The position numbers were made by a program, and so were the translations under genes. Below the pieces are notes generated by a model. That model worked only from the letters and a program-made list of their open reading frames with translations, made no database searches and was not told where the DNA came from. This document shows positions 33,357-42,308 of a DNA stretch of 64,000 nucleotides, piece after piece. Source of the stretch: Pseudomonas soli (lineage in GTDB: Bacteria > Pseudomonadota > Gammaproteobacteria > Pseudomonadales > Pseudomonadaceae); the NCBI RefSeq assembly GCF_900110655.1, contig NZ_FOEQ01000011.1, positions 104,166 to 168,165 on the forward strand, written 5' to 3'. Position 1 is the first letter of the stretch. Each line of letters opens with the position of its first letter.

Positions 33357-33466
33357 CGACCTACGGGGCATATGGTCCGCGGATGCTCCCTGCAGTCGGC
33401 ATTCAAAGCAATCAAACTTTGCAGCCGTGGCGGTATCTCCCATTAACACAACCAGGAGAAATCACC

Positions 33467-33634
33467 ATGTCAGATCCACGCCATTCGCCGGCCAAGCAGG
33501 GCCCGCACTCATCCGAGCAGGCCACCGAACCCGATGACCTCGGCTTCGACCCGGACTCGCCGGATGTCGATGACCCGCAGGTTGATCCCCAGGGGCCGGC
33601 AAAGCCACCGAGGGATGTCGAAAAAGAGCGCTGA
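33467..33634 (+). CDS. small acidic hydrophilic protein, unknown
   Basis: A 55-residue protein with a good AGGAGAAA site before the ATG. It is acidic, rich in Asp, Pro and Glu (DLGFDPDSPDVDDPQVDPQ), with no hydrophobic segment, likely disordered. It lies 110 bp after csgG but is probably separate. Similar small acidic proteins occur in pseudomonads; function unknown. Confidence 0.6.
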   Translation: MSDPRHSPAKQGPHSSEQATEPDDLGFDPDSPDVDDPQVDPQGPAKPPRDVEKER

Positions 33635-33635
33635 A

Positions 33636-34019
33636 TCATTCGCTGTATTGGTCGTATAGCTGGCGCGCCAGCAGAATTGCCGGCATGTTCGACTCCGCCC
33701 ACTGCGCCAGGCGCTCCACCGTGCCGCCCAGTGTCGCGCCCAGCTCGGTGAGGGCGTATTCGACTGTGGGCGGCACGGTCGGATACACCTGGCGCTCCAC
33801 CAGGCCGTCGCGTTCGAGCCGCTTCAGGGTTTGCGACAGCACCTTCTGCGAGACGCCGGCCATATCCCGGCGCAGCTGGTTGAAACGCACCCGCTCACCG
33901 GCGCTGAGGCGGTCGATGAGCAACAGCACCCACTTGTCGGCGAGGCGCTCGAGCACCAGGCGGGCCGGGCAGTTCGGGGCGAATACGTCGTAGGCGGGGC
34001 ATTCGCGGTAATGGGCCAT
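33636..34019 (-). CDS. HxlR family transcriptional regulator
   Basis: A 127-residue winged-helix regulator. Residues KWVLLLIDRLSAGERVRFNQL and VSQKVLSQTLKRLERDGLVER are the HxlR signature. CPAYDVFAPNCPARL near the N-terminus has two Cys that may sense redox or electrophiles. It is divergent from the SnoaL-like gene at 34149, its possible target. Confidence 0.9.
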   Translation of the reverse strand: MAHYRECPAYDVFAPNCPARLVLERLADKWVLLLIDRLSAGERVRFNQLRRDMAGVSQKVLSQTLKRLERDGLVERQVYPTVPPTVEYALTELGATLGGTVERLAQWAESNMPAILLARQLYDQYSE

Positions 34020-34148
34020 GGGTTACTCCGAGGTAATCAGGTGAGTGAAAAGTGCCTTCTTGAGCGCCTGGGCGGGACTGGTTAGGCTTTTATCCATGGT
34101 TCGCGGCCGCGCCATACCCTCCCGTTGAATGCACTGAAGGAAATTGAG

Positions 34149-34703
34149 ATGAACACCGAACCCAAGGCTTCGGCGCTGCGTGCTGGCCGCTGGATCACCC
34201 TGCTGCTGCTGAGCGCGGCGGCCAATCCGGGCAATGCCGGCGAGCTGGTGGCTCCGGCCACCCCGGTCGTGGACCAGAGCCTGCCCAAGGCCCAGCTGGA
34301 GCAGCAGATCCTCGCCGCCCGCCGCTACGACACCTTCTGGAACACCGGCGACGAGGCCATGGCCCGCGCCGCGCTGGCCAGCGACTTTCGCGACAACACC
34401 CTGCCGCCGGGACGACCACAGGGCGTGGAAGGGCCATTGAGCGCTTCCAGGGCATTCCGCGCAGCGGTGCCGGACCTGCGCTGCGAGGTCCTGCAGATGA
34501 TCGTCGCAGGCGACCGGGTCACCGCGGCGCTGCGTTTCACCGGGCACTTCAGCGGCAAGCTGGGCGAGCACCAGGGGCAGGGCCAGGCCATCGATTTCAT
34601 CGCCATGGATATCTACCGTGTCGCCGAGGGCCGGATCGCCGAGGACTGGCATCTGGAGGACAACCTTGCGTTCATGCGCCAGGCGGGGTTGGTGGGGCGC
34701 TGA
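34149..34703 (+). CDS. exported SnoaL-like/NTF2-fold protein
   Basis: A 184-residue protein starting at 34149 (AAGGAA upstream). A signal peptide covers about 1-30 (ending GNAG). The mature part is a SnoaL-like ester-cyclase/NTF2 fold (YDTFWNTGDEAMARAALASDF, then FTGHFSGKLGEHQ and AMDIYRVAEGRIAEDWHLEDN, named only as landmarks). Such proteins often bind small hydrophobic ligands. It lies divergent to HxlR, which probably controls it. Confidence 0.82.
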   Translation: MNTEPKASALRAGRWITLLLLSAAANPGNAGELVAPATPVVDQSLPKAQLEQQILAARRYDTFWNTGDEAMARAALASDFRDNTLPPGRPQGVEGPLSASRAFRAAVPDLRCEVLQMIVAGDRVTAALRFTGHFSGKLGEHQGQGQAIDFIAMDIYRVAEGRIAEDWHLEDNLAFMRQAGLVGR

Positions 34704-34740
34704 ACACACGGGCTGGTCTTGATCCAGGGTTACCAGGACT

Positions 34741-34784
34741 GGCCTCATCGCCGGCTTGCCGGCGAAAGGGCGCGAAGCGTCCCC
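34741..34784. repeat. REP-type element between convergent genes
   Basis: Contains the perfect hairpin CGCCGGC-TT-GCCGGCG (34749-34764) and a second short stem, GGGCGCGAAGCGTCCCC. It sits between the 3' ends of two convergent genes and may end transcription from both sides. Confidence 0.7.
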
Positions 34785-34790
34785 GTTCGG

Positions 34791-35765
34791 TCAATCGAAC
34801 ACACGTGGCGGATTGACAGGTGTATCGGCCTGGGTCAGGGCCCAACGGGCAATCTCGTCCTTGCGCATGAACGATACGCCGGCATGGCCGCGGGCATAGG
34901 CGAAGAACTGATCCAGCGCGCGCACGACGGTAGGCGTGCCGCCGATGCGGTCATGCGCCGACAGCGACATCAACCGGCGCCGTTGGCGGCCTTCGGCATA
35001 GAGCACGTCGAACTCGTCCTTGAGCTCCTGCAACAGCGCGGCGCCGGTCATCGCCGTGGACCCGGCGATGCGGCCGATGTCGTTGTTGCGCAGGGTGTAG
35101 GGCACCACCGCGAACGGCTTGCCGCGCACCGGGGTGATCGAGGGTTCGTCGCGGGCCAGGTCGTCGATGTGGTAGAGAAAGCCGAGGTCCTGGAGGATGT
35201 TCAGGGTCTCGCGGGAATGACGCATCCAGAACGCGTTGAAACCTACCGGGCGTTGGCCGGTGACGCGTTCGATGATGGCGCTGGCCTGCTCGTACTGGCG
35301 ACGCTCCTCTGCAGGCGTCAAGCTGTACTGCGGCGCCCAGTGCAGGCCATGGCCGGCGGCTTCGTGGCCGCGCCTGACCACCTCGGCCGCCAGCTCCGGG
35401 TAAGCCTCCACAGCCTTGCCGACCATGTGCGAGGTGACCTTGATGCCGTGCCGGTCGAACAGCGCGAGCAGGCGCGGCACGCCTTCCAGCGGGCCGTAGC
35501 GGTACCAGCTGGGGGCGATGGTGTCGGGGTAGCGTGAATCCAGAGGCGGGAAGGGGCTTTCGGCGTGTTCCGGCTGGCCACCGGACTCGAATTGCAACGA
35601 CACGGAAATCACCAGTTGCGCGCCATTGGGCCAGAACCCTTTGCCACCGGCGCTATCGGGCGGCGCCCCGGTGCTGCTGCCCGGCTCTTGCGCCAGTACC
35701 GCGCCTGCCGCGACGGCGATGCCGCCGGCGAGGGTGCCTTTCATGAAATCTCTTCTGCTGGTCAT
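34791..35765 (-). CDS. TAT-exported polysaccharide deacetylase family protein
   Basis: A 324-residue NodB-homology protein. The N-terminus MTSRRDFMKGTLAGGIAVA is a twin-arginine signal with an Ala-rich core, so it is exported folded, probably with a metal. The PuuE/polysaccharide deacetylase fold is shown by VTSHMVGKAVEAYPELA, HEAAGHGLHWAP and SLSAHDRIGG; metal ligands are partly replaced compared with chitin deacetylases. The LysR gene at 35870 is divergent. Substrate could be a cyclic amide or polysaccharide. Confidence 0.82.
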   Translation of the reverse strand: MTSRRDFMKGTLAGGIAVAAGAVLAQEPGSSTGAPPDSAGGKGFWPNGAQLVISVSLQFESGGQPEHAESPFPPLDSRYPDTIAPSWYRYGPLEGVPRLLALFDRHGIKVTSHMVGKAVEAYPELAAEVVRRGHEAAGHGLHWAPQYSLTPAEERRQYEQASAIIERVTGQRPVGFNAFWMRHSRETLNILQDLGFLYHIDDLARDEPSITPVRGKPFAVVPYTLRNNDIGRIAGSTAMTGAALLQELKDEFDVLYAEGRQRRRLMSLSAHDRIGGTPTVVRALDQFFAYARGHAGVSFMRKDEIARWALTQADTPVNPPRVFD

Positions 35766-35869
35766 CGGGTTGTTCCTGTGCGGGTGTCGATGCCGGGCAG
35801 TGTAATTAGCGAGGAAATCACCAATAATCGGGCGAAATCCAAAATCATATTTCGGAAAAATCGAAAAGC

Positions 35870-36748
35870 ATGCTGGATAACCTGGCGTTGTTCCTGACCA
35901 TCATCGAAAAAGGCAGCCTGTCGGCGGCGGGCCGCGAGCGCGGCTTGTCACCGGCCACGGTGTCCGAGCGCCTGGCGGCGCTGGAGGCGCACTACGGGGT
36001 GGCGCTGCTGACCCGCAGCACTCGTTCGCTGAGCCTCACCGACGCCGGCCGGCAACTCGCCGAGGGCGCACGGCGCCTGCTGGCCGAGGCCGACGAGCTG
36101 GAAAGCCGTCTCAGGGACGGCCAGCAGAAGATCTCCGGACTGGTGCGCCTGAGCGCGCCGGTGGACCTCGGCCAGCACCGCATCGTGCCGCTGCTCGACC
36201 GCTTCCTGGCCGAACATCCGCAAGTCTCGATCGACCTGGACCTGACCGATGGCTACGTCGACCTGGTGGGGCAGGGCATCGATTTCGCCATTCGCTACGG
36301 CACCTTGGCCGACAGTTCCCTGCGCGCACGGTCCCTGGGCGACAACCGCCGGGTGGTGTGCGCCGCGCCCGACTACCTGCGCCGCCACGGCACGCCACTG
36401 CACCCGGACGATCTGGCGCGCCACGATTGCATCGTCATGCGCTTCGGCATCCACGCCGAACGGGTCTGGCCATTTCGCCTGGACGGCGTGGCCTACCCGG
36501 TGAGCGTGCGCGGACGGCGGATTGCCAACAACGGCGAGCAGGTGCGCCGCTGGGCGTTGGACGGACACGGGCTGTGCCTGAAATCGCTTCGCGATGTGCG
36601 CGACGACCTCGACAACGGCCGGTTGGTCGAAGTGCTGGCAGACTTCAGCGCCGGCCAGGTGGCCCTGCAGATCGTCTACCCGCCGACGCGGGTGCAGCCA
36701 CGGCGGGTAAGGGCGTTGATGGAGGCGATCATCGAAGGCCTGCGCTAG
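35870..36748 (+). CDS. LysR family transcriptional regulator
   Basis: A 292-residue LTTR. Helix-turn-helix lies in about 1-60 (LALFLTIIEKGSLSAAGRERG, SPATVSERLAALEAHYGVALL, TRSTRSLSLTDAG), with the effector domain after. It belongs to the CrgA/DmlR subgroup and is divergent from the deacetylase gene, its likely target. Confidence 0.9.
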   Translation: MLDNLALFLTIIEKGSLSAAGRERGLSPATVSERLAALEAHYGVALLTRSTRSLSLTDAGRQLAEGARRLLAEADELESRLRDGQQKISGLVRLSAPVDLGQHRIVPLLDRFLAEHPQVSIDLDLTDGYVDLVGQGIDFAIRYGTLADSSLRARSLGDNRRVVCAAPDYLRRHGTPLHPDDLARHDCIVMRFGIHAERVWPFRLDGVAYPVSVRGRRIANNGEQVRRWALDGHGLCLKSLRDVRDDLDNGRLVEVLADFSAGQVALQIVYPPTRVQPRRVRALMEAIIEGLR

Positions 36749-36796
36749 TGCGCCCCGTGGCAGCTGGCCGAGCCATTGCCACAGGGCGGAGCGGTA

Positions 36797-37048
36797 TCAG
36801 CTTTCGGCTTGTCTGGCGGCCTCGACACCGGCGGACGACAGCTTGATCGGGTAGTTGACGCTGAGCGTGTGGCCGGCTTCGACATTCACGCTGCCATCGT
36901 GGATCAAGCCTTGCTCCTGCAGGGTCTTGAGCATGCCGGCCACGGCTTTCTCGCCGCGGTAGTTGTCCAGCACTTCCTTGCCCAACCCTTGCGGGTGGGC
37001 GTGCAACAGGCGGGTCAGGACTTCCGAACGCAGTGCATCATTGCTCAT
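36797..37048 (-). CDS. small winged-helix-like protein, unknown
   Basis: An 83-residue protein, MSNDALRSEVLTRLLHAHP, with helices and a short beta hairpin (LIHDGSVNVEAGHTLSVNYPIKLSS as landmark) consistent with a winged helix without clear DNA-recognition features. It lies 28 bp after the DUF4142 gene on the same strand, likely co-transcribed. Such pairs in pseudomonads belong to the general stress response (inference). Confidence 0.65.
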   Translation of the reverse strand: MSNDALRSEVLTRLLHAHPQGLGKEVLDNYRGEKAVAGMLKTLQEQGLIHDGSVNVEAGHTLSVNYPIKLSSAGVEAARQAES

Positions 37049-37076
37049 GGGAGCCTCGCTTTGTCAGTGGGGCGGG

Positions 37077-37577
37077 TTACTGGCCGTGCTTGGCCTGCAG
37101 TTCCTTGGCATGCTTCAGGTGCTCTTCGAGCTTGGGCAAGGTCTCGCCGGCGAAGGCCTTGAGTTCGGCCTTGTCGGACGAGGCGGCCTCTTTCCTGAAC
37201 AGTTCCACGGCTTTCTCGTGGGCCTCGACCTGGTTGTTGACGTAGGAGCGGTCGAACGACTCGTCGCGCCATTCCAGGATCATCTTCTTGACCTTGTCGG
37301 TCAGCGCCGCTTCATCGGGCACGCTGATGTCCAGTTTGCGGGCGATGTCGCCGAGCTTCTGGTTGGCCTGGGTATGGTCGGTGACCATCTGCTGGGCGAA
37401 GGTCTTGATTTGCGGGTCCTTGCTCTTGTCCAGCGCCAGCTTGCCGGTCACCACTTCGGCGATGCCGGCTTCGGTGGCGGCGTCGACGAAGTCATCCGAC
37501 GAGGCGGCCAGGGCCTGTAGCGAGGCCATGCCCAGCACCATGGAAAACCCGACCCGCTTGAGGAACAGATTGCTCAT
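37077..37577 (-). CDS. DUF4142 exported protein
   Basis: A 166-residue periplasmic helical protein with a signal peptide (about 1-25, ending ALAA). It has the DUF4142 ferritin-like four-helix pattern: FVDAATEAGIAEVVTGKLALDKS, FAQQMVTDHTQANQKL and YVNNQVEAHEKAVELF. Members are often induced in stationary phase or by stress. No metal site is certain. Confidence 0.85.
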   Translation of the reverse strand: MSNLFLKRVGFSMVLGMASLQALAASSDDFVDAATEAGIAEVVTGKLALDKSKDPQIKTFAQQMVTDHTQANQKLGDIARKLDISVPDEAALTDKVKKMILEWRDESFDRSYVNNQVEAHEKAVELFRKEAASSDKAELKAFAGETLPKLEEHLKHAKELQAKHGQ

Positions 37578-37721
37578 GTGTGACTCCTTATCCGTTGGCG
37601 CGACGTCAGTGTCGCGTACGGTTGAGAGCAGGCGGCGGGCAAAGGTTTAATTTTTCTGCGCGTTTTGAACCGATGCTGACCACCAAGGCTCACACCTTCA
37701 AAGGTGCAGAGGAACCCGACC

Positions 37722-37964
37722 ATGAGCATCGAACGCAGCATTCCCGAACTCGAGGCCTGGTACGCCCAGTACGACGATGCCAGCTATCGCCGCGAATCGC
37801 CCGACGCTTATCACCATGAGCTGCTGCGCACGGCCGAGGCGCTGCGCGATGATGGCGCGATCGACTGGGACGACTGGCTCAGGCTCAAGGAACTGGCAGA
37901 CCAGGCCCACCTGGGGGCACTGCAAGACGCGGTGCAGGCCCGCGTGGACGACCCCAACGCATGA
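37722..37964 (+). CDS. small conserved protein before xthA, unknown
   Basis: An 80-residue acidic helical protein starting MSIERSIPELEAWYAQYDD, with a GAGGAA site before the ATG. Its stop overlaps the start of xthA (ATGA), so the two are translated together. No domain recognised. It could be a regulator or partner of the exonuclease, but this is only gene order. Confidence 0.65.
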   Translation: MSIERSIPELEAWYAQYDDASYRRESPDAYHHELLRTAEALRDDGAIDWDDWLRLKELADQAHLGALQDAVQARVDDPNA

Positions 37965-38755
37965 AAGCGCTGAAGATCACCACGTTCAATGTCAACGGCA
38001 TCCGCAGTCGCCTCGACAACCTGCTGGCCTGGCTGGCGCGCGAGCAACCCGACATCGTCTGCCTGCAGGAACTCAAGGCCAGCGACGCGCAGTTCCCCCG
38101 CGAGGCCATCGAGGCTGCCGGCTACGGCTGTCTGCATTTCGGCCAGGCGTCATGGAACGGTGTCGCCATCCTCGCCCGCGACAGTCAGCCCCTGGAGGTG
38201 CGCCGTGGCTTGCCGGGCATGGAGGACGACAGCCAGAGCCGCTATGTCGAGGCGGCGGTGCACGGCGTTCAGGTGGCCTGCCTGTACCTGCCCAATGGCA
38301 ACCCGCAACCGGGCCCGAAGTTCGCCTACAAGCTGCGCTGGTTCGAAAGCCTGATCGCCCATGCCGACACCCTGCGCGGCGCCGATCACCCAGTGTTGCT
38401 GGCGGGGGACTTCAATGTGGTGCCCACCGACCAGGACATCTACAACCCGAAGTCGTGGCTCAAGGACGCGCTGCTGCAGCCCGAGTCACGCGCCTGCTAC
38501 CAGCGTTTGCTGGAGCAGGGCTGGAGCGATGCGTTGCGGCAGTTGTACCCGCACGAGCGGGTCTACACCTTCTGGGACTATTTCCGTAACCACTGGCCGC
38601 GCAACGCCGGGCTGCGCATCGACCACCTGCTGCTCAACCCGGCCCTGGCGCCTTACCTGAAGGACGCAGGGGTCGACGCCTGGGTGCGCAACGAGGCCCA
38701 CGCCAGCGACCATGCGCCAGTGTGGATCAGTCTCGGCACACGCAAGCGGCGCTGA
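37961..38755 (+). CDS. xthA: exodeoxyribonuclease III (AP endonuclease)
   Basis: A 264-residue EEP-family nuclease of base-excision repair. Signatures: ITTFNVNGIRSRL at the start, DIVCLQELK with the metal-binding Glu near residue 35, LAGDFNVVPTDQD near 150, FWDYF and the final EAHASDHAPV with the catalytic His. It cuts at abasic sites and removes 3' blocks. An upstream small gene overlaps it. Pseudomonads have more than one such enzyme, so the symbol is by family. Confidence 0.9.
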   Translation: MKALKITTFNVNGIRSRLDNLLAWLAREQPDIVCLQELKASDAQFPREAIEAAGYGCLHFGQASWNGVAILARDSQPLEVRRGLPGMEDDSQSRYVEAAVHGVQVACLYLPNGNPQPGPKFAYKLRWFESLIAHADTLRGADHPVLLAGDFNVVPTDQDIYNPKSWLKDALLQPESRACYQRLLEQGWSDALRQLYPHERVYTFWDYFRNHWPRNAGLRIDHLLLNPALAPYLKDAGVDAWVRNEAHASDHAPVWISLGTRKRR

Positions 38756-38798
38756 ACTATAGTCATTGGCGGCCAAGGCTCGATGACAAGGGATTTCA

Positions 38799-40367
38799 AT
38801 GCGCGTAGTCAGGAAGCAGACCGAGGACGGCCTTTTCCCGGTGACCGGAGAAGGCCGCGCAGTGTCGCTGTTCCGCCTGATGCTCAGTTTCATGGCGGTG
38901 GTGATGCTGGCTTTCGTCTTGGTCGAAGGCTGGCGGATCTGGCGCGACTACCGACAAGTGTTTGCCAATGCCGAGAACGCCGTCAGCAACCTGGCCCGCG
39001 CAACTGCCCAGCATGCCGAGGATGCCATCCGCCAGGTTGACGCCATCACCGCAGCGCTGGCCGAGCGCCTGGAAGGCGATGGTTTCGACCATGTCGACCG
39101 CCCGCGCCTGCATGCATTGCTCAAGCAGCAGGCGCAGATCATGCCGCAGTTGCACGGGCTGTTCGTCTATGGCCCGGACGGTGGCTGGATCGTCACCGAC
39201 AAGGACGATGTGCCAGCAGGCGCCAACAATGCCGACCGCGACTATTTCATCTATCACCGCACCCATCCCGACCGCCAGGTGCGCATTGGCTCGGTGGTGC
39301 GCAGCCGCTCCACCGGCGACCTGATCATCCCCATCTCGCGGCGCCTGGACAATGCCGACGGCGGCTTTGCCGGGGTATTGCTGGGCACCATCAAGGTCGA
39401 TTGGTTCGTGGGCTACTACGGCGACTTCAAGATCGACGAGCGTGGCGCACTGGTGCTGGCCAAGCGCGACGGCACCATCCTCGTGCGTCGGCCGTTCGTC
39501 GAGCAGGTGATTGGCCGCAGCCTTGCGGCCAGCGACATCTTCCGCGAGTACCTGCCCCATGCCAGCGAAGGAGTGGCCGAGGCCGTGGCGGTGGTCGATG
39601 GCACGCCGCGCCTGTACGGGTTTCGCTCACTGAGCAGCTATCCACTGGTGGTGGAGGCAGGCTTGTCGCGCGAGTCGATCATCGCGCCGTGGCGCCACGA
39701 CATGCTCAAGTCGCTGGCCGTGCTGGTGCTGCTGCTTGTCGGCGTGGCTGGGTTTGGCTGGATCGTCCTGCGCCAGTTACGCGAGCGCATCGCCATCGAG
39801 CGTGCGCTGCACCAGGCCCACCAGACCCTCAAGGCGCTGGCCCTGACCGACAGCCTGACCGGGCTGGGCAACCGCCGGCGGCTGGATGCGGTGCTGGAAC
39901 CGGAGATACGTCGGGCGCGGCGCCAGGGCTACGCGTTGGCGCTGGTGATGCTCGACCTGGACTGTTTCAAGGCCTACAACGACCGCTACGGGCATCCAGC
40001 CGGCGACCAGTGCCTGCGCCGCTTCGGCGAGCTGTTGCGCCAGGCGCTGAAACGCCCGGGCGACCTGGCGGTGCGTTATGGTGGCGAGGAGTTCACCTTG
40101 TTGCTGCCCGACACCGATGCCGCAGGGGCCAGCCAGATCGTGCAGGAGATCCTGCAGTTGCTGCGCCGGCAGGCCATCGAGCACGGTGGCAGTCCGTTCG
40201 GCCATGTCACGGCCAGCGCCGGCATCGCTGTGGGTGCGCCGAAGTTGGCGACGGTCACTCCGGAGAACCTGATGGCGGCGGCGGACGCGGCGCTCTACCA
40301 GGCCAAGCGGCAGGGGCGCGATCGCTACTGCCTGGCGGCCAGTGTGGAGCAGCATCCGGCGCATTGA
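38799..40367 (+). CDS. membrane diguanylate cyclase with dCache sensor
   Basis: A 522-residue inner-membrane sensor enzyme: TM helix 1 (about 26-48), periplasmic dCache-type domain (about 50-290), TM helix 2 (about 300-325), GGDEF domain (about 350-515). Active-site motif GGEEF is at 428-432. The inhibitory I-site RxxD (RPGD) is at 419-422, five residues before it, so product inhibition is likely. It makes c-di-GMP from two GTP. The start has an AAGGGA site. No phosphodiesterase domain. Confidence 0.92.
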   Translation: MRVVRKQTEDGLFPVTGEGRAVSLFRLMLSFMAVVMLAFVLVEGWRIWRDYRQVFANAENAVSNLARATAQHAEDAIRQVDAITAALAERLEGDGFDHVDRPRLHALLKQQAQIMPQLHGLFVYGPDGGWIVTDKDDVPAGANNADRDYFIYHRTHPDRQVRIGSVVRSRSTGDLIIPISRRLDNADGGFAGVLLGTIKVDWFVGYYGDFKIDERGALVLAKRDGTILVRRPFVEQVIGRSLAASDIFREYLPHASEGVAEAVAVVDGTPRLYGFRSLSSYPLVVEAGLSRESIIAPWRHDMLKSLAVLVLLLVGVAGFGWIVLRQLRERIAIERALHQAHQTLKALALTDSLTGLGNRRRLDAVLEPEIRRARRQGYALALVMLDLDCFKAYNDRYGHPAGDQCLRRFGELLRQALKRPGDLAVRYGGEEFTLLLPDTDAAGASQIVQEILQLLRRQAIEHGGSPFGHVTASAGIAVGAPKLATVTPENLMAAADAALYQAKRQGRDRYCLAASVEQHPAH

Positions 40368-40407
40368 AGGCATCGCTCGAGGGCTGTCATGCCAGCAAGG
40401 TGCGACG

Positions 40408-41367
40408 TTACTCCACCTCGACCAGCACTCCGTCACGGCTAATTCGAAAGCGCGCCAGGTCCCGGGCCAGGGTCAGGTGCCCCTTGTAGTGTGCCAGTGC
40501 CTCTTCGCGTACCTCCTCGATGGAACCGCCGCGCCCACCGCCTGACTGGTAGCGGGCGCTGAAGTGCGTCAGCACCAGGTTCTTCACCGCCGCCATTTCG
40601 GCGAAGCGCGCCACCGCAGCGGCGGTGCTGTGACCGAAGCTGGCCTGGGTGCGTTCGACCACCGGTTGGGTGAAGGTGGCTTCGTGGACCAGCACGTCCA
40701 CGTTGGCGGCCAGCTCGCTCAACAGCTCAGGACGGTCGTTGTCACCGCAGACGATGATCCGTTGCGCCGGACGCGTCGGTTGCAGATAGGCCTGGGGGTC
40801 GATCTGGCGACCTTCGTGCTCGACTGTCCGGCCACGGGCGATCTGCCCCCACAGCGGCCCGGCCGGGATGCCGTCGGCGCGCAGGCGCTCGGTGTCGAGG
40901 TGCGGTTGCGGATCGCGTTCCTCGAACACGAAGCCGTAGGAGGGTACCCGGTGCGACAGCTCGACCACGCCTACCTGGATATTGCCGTGGTCCAAGCCAC
41001 CGAAGGTCTCCAGCGCCTGCATCTGCAACTCGAAGGGCAGGTAGGTGTCGCTCACCACCAGGCTCTGCCGCACCCAGGGATGCAGGTCGGCCGGCATGAC
41101 CAGCTGCAACGGCTCCTTGCGCCCGGACATACCGGCGCTGGCCAGCAGCCCCGGCAGGCCGAAGCAGTGATCGCCGTGCACATGGGTGATGAAGATGGCG
41201 CGCAGATCGCGCACTGACAGCGGGCTGCGCAGCAGCTGGTGTTGGGTGCCTTCGCCGCAATCGACCAGGTACCACCCGTTGCCGGTGGCTTCGATGACCG
41301 CGGTCGCGCTGACGTTGCGGGCCTTGGTGGGCACCCCGGAAGAGGTGCCCAGAAACTGCAGGTCCAT
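40408..41367 (-). CDS. rnz: ribonuclease Z
   Basis: A 319-residue metallo-beta-lactamase-fold tRNA 3'-endonuclease. The N-terminus MDLQFLGTSSGVPTKARN is diagnostic. The metal motif is THVHGDHCFGLPG, with a late HEATF and an LTHFSARY segment. It matures tRNA 3' ends, or acts on CCA-encoded ends as a 3' exonuclease. The start at 41367 is preferred over an upstream in-frame ATG. Confidence 0.92.
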   Translation of the reverse strand: MDLQFLGTSSGVPTKARNVSATAVIEATGNGWYLVDCGEGTQHQLLRSPLSVRDLRAIFITHVHGDHCFGLPGLLASAGMSGRKEPLQLVMPADLHPWVRQSLVVSDTYLPFELQMQALETFGGLDHGNIQVGVVELSHRVPSYGFVFEERDPQPHLDTERLRADGIPAGPLWGQIARGRTVEHEGRQIDPQAYLQPTRPAQRIIVCGDNDRPELLSELAANVDVLVHEATFTQPVVERTQASFGHSTAAAVARFAEMAAVKNLVLTHFSARYQSGGGRGGSIEEVREEALAHYKGHLTLARDLARFRISRDGVLVEVE

Positions 41368-41498
41368 TGCCTGACTCCTTGATTCGACGTAGTCGCGACC
41401 CCGCAGGGCGGGGCGCGCGGAGGCTAGCATGGTGCTGCCGAGCCGGCCAGCAATGCTTTGATCGCCTCAACATCGAGCTTAAGCGCTACAAGGTCAGT

Positions 41499-42299
41499 CT
41501 AGTAGACACCGCCCTGGGCAATGGCGGCGATCCGTTCCTTGAAGGTGCCCGCCAGGACCTGCAAGCCGCGCATCAACACGGTGGTGTCGACGCCGACCGC
41601 GACGAACGCCGCGCCCAGTTCGATATAGCGTCGTGCCAGCGTCTCATCGGCGCTGAGGATGCCCGCTGCCTTGCCGGCGCGGGTGATGCGCACGATGGCC
41701 TCCTCGATGGCCGCCTGCACCTCGGGATGCCCCGGATTGCCGCGTTGGCCCATGGCGGCGCTGAGGTCGGCGGGGCCTATGAACACGCCATCGACGCCTT
41801 CGACGGCGCAGATTGCATCGAGGTTGGCCAGGCCTTCGCAGTTCTCCACCTGCACCAGCAGGCACATCTGGTCGTCGGCCTGGTCCAGGTAGTCGGGGAT
41901 GCTGTTCCAGCGCGATGCCCGCGCCAAAGCGCTGCCGACACCGCGCACGCCGTGGGGCGGGTAGCGCATCGCCCGCACCAGCTGGCGCGCCTGCTCGGCG
42001 CTTTCGACCATGGGTACCAGCAGGGTCTGTGCGCCGATATCGAGCAACTGCTTGATCAGCGCGGTATCGCCGATCACCGGGCGCACGATGGGCTGGGCCG
42101 GGTAGGGTGCCACGGCCTGCAACTGGGCGAGCAGGCTGCGCAGGTCGTTGGGCGCGTGCTCGCCGTCGAGCAGCAGCCAGTCGAAGCCGGCGTTGGCCGC
42201 CAGCTCCGCGCAATACGGGTCGGCCAGGCCAAGCCACAGGCCGATCTGCGCCTGGCCGCTGCGCAGGCGTTGCTTGAAGGTGTTGATGGGCATGTCCAT
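41499..42299 (-). CDS. hpaI: 4-hydroxy-2-oxoheptanedioate aldolase HpaI
   Basis: A 266-residue class II pyruvate aldolase, the last step of homoprotocatechuate degradation, splitting 4-hydroxy-2-oxoheptanedioate into pyruvate and succinic semialdehyde. Signatures: MPINTFKQRLRSGQAQIGLWLGLADPYCAE-type start (named), DWLLLDGEHAPND near 45, VQVENCEGLANLD, and VDGVFIGPADLSAAMG. It follows hpaH by 9 bp and closes the operon. Confidence 0.93.
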   Translation of the reverse strand: MDMPINTFKQRLRSGQAQIGLWLGLADPYCAELAANAGFDWLLLDGEHAPNDLRSLLAQLQAVAPYPAQPIVRPVIGDTALIKQLLDIGAQTLLVPMVESAEQARQLVRAMRYPPHGVRGVGSALARASRWNSIPDYLDQADDQMCLLVQVENCEGLANLDAICAVEGVDGVFIGPADLSAAMGQRGNPGHPEVQAAIEEAIVRITRAGKAAGILSADETLARRYIELGAAFVAVGVDTTVLMRGLQVLAGTFKERIAAIAQGGVY

Positions 42300-42308
42300 G
42301 GGCGCTCC

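Noticed and set aside
32476..33466. Possible CsgA/CsgB curli subunit near csgG
   Set aside because: No frame with Gln/Asn-rich repeats is seen in the gaps or flanks; the gene at 33467 is acidic without repeats.
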